Assembly: GCA_965199095.1 (NCBI GenBank)
Contig: CBDAQM010000002.1
Coordinates: 85,058-149,057 of the forward strand
Direction of reading: 5' to 3'
DNA from: LMUY01 sp965199095
Lineage (GTDB): Bacteria > Pseudomonadota > Alphaproteobacteria > Acetobacterales > Acetobacteraceae
Length of the DNA: 64,000 nt
Below are positions 61,347 through 64,000 of the stretch, one piece after another. The notes under the pieces are model-generated. The model saw only the letters and a list, made by a program, of their open reading frames with translations. It had not been told where the DNA came from and made no database searches. Position 1 is the first letter of the stretch; every line of letters starts with the position of its first letter. The position numbers and the translations under genes are program-made.

Positions 61347-62372
61347 ATGATCATCGACATCCACGGCCACTACACGACCTCCCCGTCAGAGCACGAGGCC
61401 TGGCGCACCGCGCAGGTCGAGGCCGTGCAGGCGGGCGCCCCCGTGCCGCCCCGCCCGACGATCACCGACGCCCAAATCCGCACCAGCATCGAGGCCGGGC
61501 AGCTCCGCGTCCAGCGCGAACGCGGCACCGACCTCACCATCTTCTCGCCGCGCGCCGCCGGCATGGGCCATCATCTGTCCACGGCAGCGGCCAACGCCGT
61601 TTGGTCGCGCGAATGCAACGACCTCATCCACCGGGCCTGCACGCTGTTCCCGCGCAACTTCGTGGGCGTCTGCCAGTTGCCGCAGGCGCCTGGCGTCGCA
61701 CCTGCCAACTGCATCCCGGAGCTGCGGCGCTGCGTGGAGCAGCTCGGCTTCGTCGGATGCAACCTCAACCCCGACCCATCCGGCGGCTACTGGACCGACC
61801 CGCCGCTGACCGACCGGTGGTGGTACCCGGTCTACGAAGCTCTGGTGGCGCTCGACGTGCCGGCGATGATCCACGTTTCGTCATCCTGCAACCCGAACTT
61901 CCACGGGACGGGGGCGCACTACATCAACGGCGACACCTCGGCCTTCATGCAGTTGCTGACGGCGGACCTGTTCGCCGATTTCCCGACGCTCCGCTTCATC
62001 ATCCCGCATGGCGGCGGGGCCGTGCCGTACCACTGGGGCCGCTATCGGGGCCTGGCGCAGGACATGGGCAAGCCGCTGTTGCGCGACCACCTGCTGCACA
62101 ATGTGTTCTTCGACACCTGCGTCTACCACCAACCCGGCGCCGAACTGCTGGCCAAGGTCATCCCGGTCGAGAACATCCTGTTCGCGTCGGAGACGATCGG
62201 CGCTGTCCAGGGGATCGACCCGGAGACAGGCCACCACTACGACGACACAAAGCGCTATATCGACGCCATCCCTTGGCTGTCCGAGGCCGACCGCCAGAAG
62301 ATCTACGAGGGCAACGCGCATGCGGTCTACCCGCGCCTTGCCAAGCAACTCGCCGTTCAAGCGGCGCATTGA
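61347..62372 (+). CDS. 4-oxalomesaconate hydratase-like amidohydrolase (LigJ type)
   Basis: A 341-residue amidohydrolase-2 fold protein: MIIDIHGHYTTSP (metal-binding HxH), FSPRAAGMGHHL, VGVCQLPQAPG, NLNPDPSGGYWTDPPLTDRWWYPVYE, MIHVSSSCNPNFHGTGAHY and RFIIPHGGGAVPYHWGR. This is the pattern and length of LigJ, which hydrates 4-oxalomesaconate to 4-carboxy-4-hydroxy-2-oxoadipate in the protocatechuate-4,5 and gallate pathways. An in-frame GTG overlapping the MFS stop is an alternative start. The aldolase for the next step follows. Confidence 0.85.
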   Translation: MIIDIHGHYTTSPSEHEAWRTAQVEAVQAGAPVPPRPTITDAQIRTSIEAGQLRVQRERGTDLTIFSPRAAGMGHHLSTAAANAVWSRECNDLIHRACTLFPRNFVGVCQLPQAPGVAPANCIPELRRCVEQLGFVGCNLNPDPSGGYWTDPPLTDRWWYPVYEALVALDVPAMIHVSSSCNPNFHGTGAHYINGDTSAFMQLLTADLFADFPTLRFIIPHGGGAVPYHWGRYRGLAQDMGKPLLRDHLLHNVFFDTCVYHQPGAELLAKVIPVENILFASETIGAVQGIDPETGHHYDDTKRYIDAIPWLSEADRQKIYEGNAHAVYPRLAKQLAVQAAH

Positions 62373-62388
62373 AGGAGTAACACTGCGC

Positions 62389-63057
62389 ATGAATCCCCCA
62401 GGCTGGCGCCGCAATCCCTCCGCCCCCTCTGCCGACCCAGCCCTGCTGGACGCGCTGCGCGGGCTCGCGACCTCACTGATCAGCGACAACATGGCACGCG
62501 TTACCGGCGCCGTGGGGCTGACGCCATATCACCGGGCAAAGCCGATGGCCGGCACCGCTGTGACCGTGCGCACCCGCGGCGGCGACAACCTCACCATTCA
62601 TCGCGCCTTCGACTTCTGCCGGCCGGGCGACGTTCTGGTGATCGACGGCGCCGGCGACCTAGGCCAAGCGTTGATGGGTGAGATCATGGCCAGCTACGCC
62701 GAAAGCCTCGGGGTGGCCGGGCTGGTGATCGACGGGGCGATCCGGGACGTGGGATCGATCCGCGCGAAGGATTTTCCTGTCTATGCCCGCGGCGTCACCC
62801 ATCGCGGCCCATACAAGAACGGGCCCGGCGAGATCAACGTGCCGGTCAGCGTCGGCGGCATGGTGGTACACCCTGGCGACATCGTCGTCGGCGACGAGGA
62901 CGGGGTGGTGGCCATCGCGCCGTCGGACGCTGCGGAGGTGATGCAAGCCGCCCGGCGACAGGGCGAGAAGGAAGCGGAAAGCCTGCGTGCGATCGCGGCC
63001 GGCAGGTTCGACCGTGCCTGGGTCAAGCCGCACGAGGCGAAGATGATGGGCGGCTAG
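62389..63057 (+). CDS. 4-carboxy-4-hydroxy-2-oxoadipate aldolase/oxaloacetate decarboxylase-like (RraA fold)
   Basis: A 222-residue RraA-fold protein. The metal site motif is in GLVIDGAIRDVGSI (Arg-Asp pair) and the phosphate/acid loop in GDVLVIDGAGDLGQALMGEIMA; it also has VHPGDIVVGDEDGVVAI. Members cleave 4-carboxy-4-hydroxy-2-oxoadipate to pyruvate and oxaloacetate (LigK/GalC) and decarboxylate oxaloacetate. GAAGGAG lies 11 nt upstream, overlapping the hydratase stop region. Pairing with a LigJ-like gene supports this reading over an RNase E inhibitor role. Confidence 0.87.
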   Translation: MNPPGWRRNPSAPSADPALLDALRGLATSLISDNMARVTGAVGLTPYHRAKPMAGTAVTVRTRGGDNLTIHRAFDFCRPGDVLVIDGAGDLGQALMGEIMASYAESLGVAGLVIDGAIRDVGSIRAKDFPVYARGVTHRGPYKNGPGEINVPVSVGGMVVHPGDIVVGDEDGVVAIAPSDAAEVMQAARRQGEKEAESLRAIAAGRFDRAWVKPHEAKMMGG

Positions 63058-63090
63058 CCCCAGCCGGCCTTGTGCGTGGGCAGACAGGCT

Positions 63091-63109
63091 GCCATGCCGG
63101 GGGCATGGC
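63091..63109. repeat. Perfect 8-bp inverted repeat between the aldolase and NiCoT genes
   Basis: GCCATGCC and GGCATGGC arms with a GGG loop. It lies 33 nt after the aldolase stop and 15 nt before the NiCoT start. It may end transcription of the catabolic operon or form a leader hairpin for the nickel permease; no T-run follows on the plus strand. Confidence 0.5.
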
Positions 63110-63124
63110 CGTCGGAGAGTGACC

Positions 63125-64000
63125 ATGCTGACCCTGATCAAAGACATGGTCGACGAGCGTTCGAACAGCCTGCGCGTGCGCCTCCTCTGCATTTATGGCC
63201 TGCTCATCCTGGCGAACCTGGTTGCCTGGGGATGGGCGCTGCTGGTGTTCCATGAGCAGCCCGTATTCCTCGGCACGGCGCTGCTGGCCTACGGGTTCGG
63301 CCTGCGTCATGCCGTCGACGCCGACCACATCGCGGCCATCGACAACGTCACGCGCAAGCTGATGCAGCAGGGCAAGCGGCCCGTCAGCGTCGGGTTCTTC
63401 TTCGCATTGGGTCATTGCACCGTGGTGATCTTGGCCGCCGCGGGCGTGGCTGCTACCGCAACGCTGCTGAGCAGCCATTTCGATCAGTTCAAAAGCATTG
63501 GCGGAGTGGTCGGCACCCTTGTCTCGGCGCTGTTCCTGTTCGTCATCGCCGCTGCCAACCTGCTCATCCTCCGCTCGGTCTGGCGCACGTACCGGCATGT
63601 TCGGAATGGCGGGGACTACGTGGATGCCGATTTTGACATCCTGCTCAACAGCCGCGGCCTGCTGGCACGCCTGTTCCGTCCGCTGTTCGGCCTGGTCACG
63701 ACAAGCTGGCACATGTTCCCGCTCGGCTTCCTGTTCGGCCTGGGCTTCGATACGGCGACGGAGGTGGCGGTACTCGGCATCTCCGCCACCCAGGCGGCGC
63801 GGGGTGTGTCAATCTGGTCGATCATGGTGTTCCCCGCGCTGTTCGCAGCGGGCATGTCGCTGATCGACACGACGGACGGCGTGTTGATGCTTGGGGCCTA
63901 CGATTGGGCGTTCGTGAAGCCGATCCGCAAGCTGTACTACAACCTGACGATCACCCTCGTCTCGGTCGTCGTGGCCGTCCTGATCGGCGGGATTGAGGCA
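63125..64000 (+). CDS. Nickel/cobalt permease, NiCoT (HoxN/NixA) family, 3' end beyond the window
   Basis: The visible 292 codons show about seven membrane segments and the family signature GLRHAVDADHIAAIDNVTRKL (H-x4-D-H), which selects Ni2+ or Co2+ in the second membrane helix. Later signatures FFALGHCTVV and LGFDTATEVAVL also match. GGAG precedes the ATG; an in-frame GTG 6 nt upstream is possible. Preference for nickel or cobalt cannot be told from sequence. Nickel would serve the lar-dependent enzyme or another nickel enzyme outside the window. Confidence 0.92.
   Translation, partial: MLTLIKDMVDERSNSLRVRLLCIYGLLILANLVAWGWALLVFHEQPVFLGTALLAYGFGLRHAVDADHIAAIDNVTRKLMQQGKRPVSVGFFFALGHCTVVILAAAGVAATATLLSSHFDQFKSIGGVVGTLVSALFLFVIAAANLLILRSVWRTYRHVRNGGDYVDADFDILLNSRGLLARLFRPLFGLVTTSWHMFPLGFLFGLGFDTATEVAVLGISATQAARGVSIWSIMVFPALFAAGMSLIDTTDGVLMLGAYDWAFVKPIRKLYYNLTITLVSVVVAVLIGGIEA

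Noticed and set aside
63058..63124. A cobalamin or nickel riboswitch upstream of the NiCoT gene
   Set aside because: The gap is only 67 nt and lacks the conserved B12-box and other riboswitch cores; only a simple hairpin is present.

Overview
This is a GC-rich, gene-dense bacterial window. The base composition, the many 1-4 nt ATGA/GTGA start-stop overlaps, the Tat-type signals on solute-binding proteins and the catabolic gene content suggest an alphaproteobacterium, possibly Acetobacteraceae. That placement is inference; no rRNA or other phylogenetic marker is present. I found no tRNA, rRNA, CRISPR array, integrase or complete insertion sequence.

Layout. 1-3.7 kb (minus): start of a ClC chloride channel, two GT4 glycosyltransferases, and two proteins of unknown function. 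3.8-5.75 kb (minus): holC and pepA. 5.8-8.7 kb (plus): cysQ, a Sua5-type tRNA t6A gene and a YhiN/BaiN flavoprotein in one overlapping operon. 8.7-9.4 kb: an AT-rich gap with a hairpin, a doubtful small ORF and a REP-like palindrome. 9.4-19.5 kb (minus): opine dehydrogenase-like protein, hydantoinase/oxoprolinase A and B, and a family-5 peptide-type ABC transporter in which one permease is fused to one ATPase. Diverging from it, 19.6-22.6 kb (plus), is a polar amino-acid ABC transporter whose binding protein starts at TTG. 22.6-26.9 kb (minus): RND efflux pump and its membrane fusion protein.

27-40.6 kb (minus) is a long one-strand run: aldo/keto reductase, larC, larE, larB (nickel-pincer cofactor synthesis), a second family-5 ABC transporter with a double ATPase, two M20-family proteins (one lacking several metal ligands), an MFS carrier and a PanE-like reductase. 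No lactate racemase LarA is present. A NiCoT nickel permease begins at the far end of the window (63.1 kb).

40.8-52.8 kb is a stress and signalling region. It holds small helical proteins, a 1441-residue CheB-CheR-PAS-histidine kinase-receiver-receiver-LuxR protein, a divergent single-domain response regulator, a UspA protein, a GT4 enzyme, a ROK-family protein whose two halves are in swapped order, and a PDZ protein. It also holds decaying pieces: a frameshifted APC permease and possible BON-like and DUF1640-like remnants.

53-63 kb is catabolic: a DAO-type oxidoreductase diverging from a GntR/FCD regulator, then an orphan family-5 binding protein, a gamma-glutamyltransferase-family protein lacking the usual glutamyl-binding residues, an amidohydrolase, an MFS carrier, and a 4-oxalomesaconate hydratase/CHA aldolase pair from the lower protocatechuate-4,5-cleavage or gallate pathway.

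The most unusual items are the single-chain sensor-to-DNA protein at 42.3-46.6 kb, the permuted ROK protein at 50-51 kb, the lar genes joined to a peptide-type transporter, and the two hydrolase-family proteins with altered active sites.
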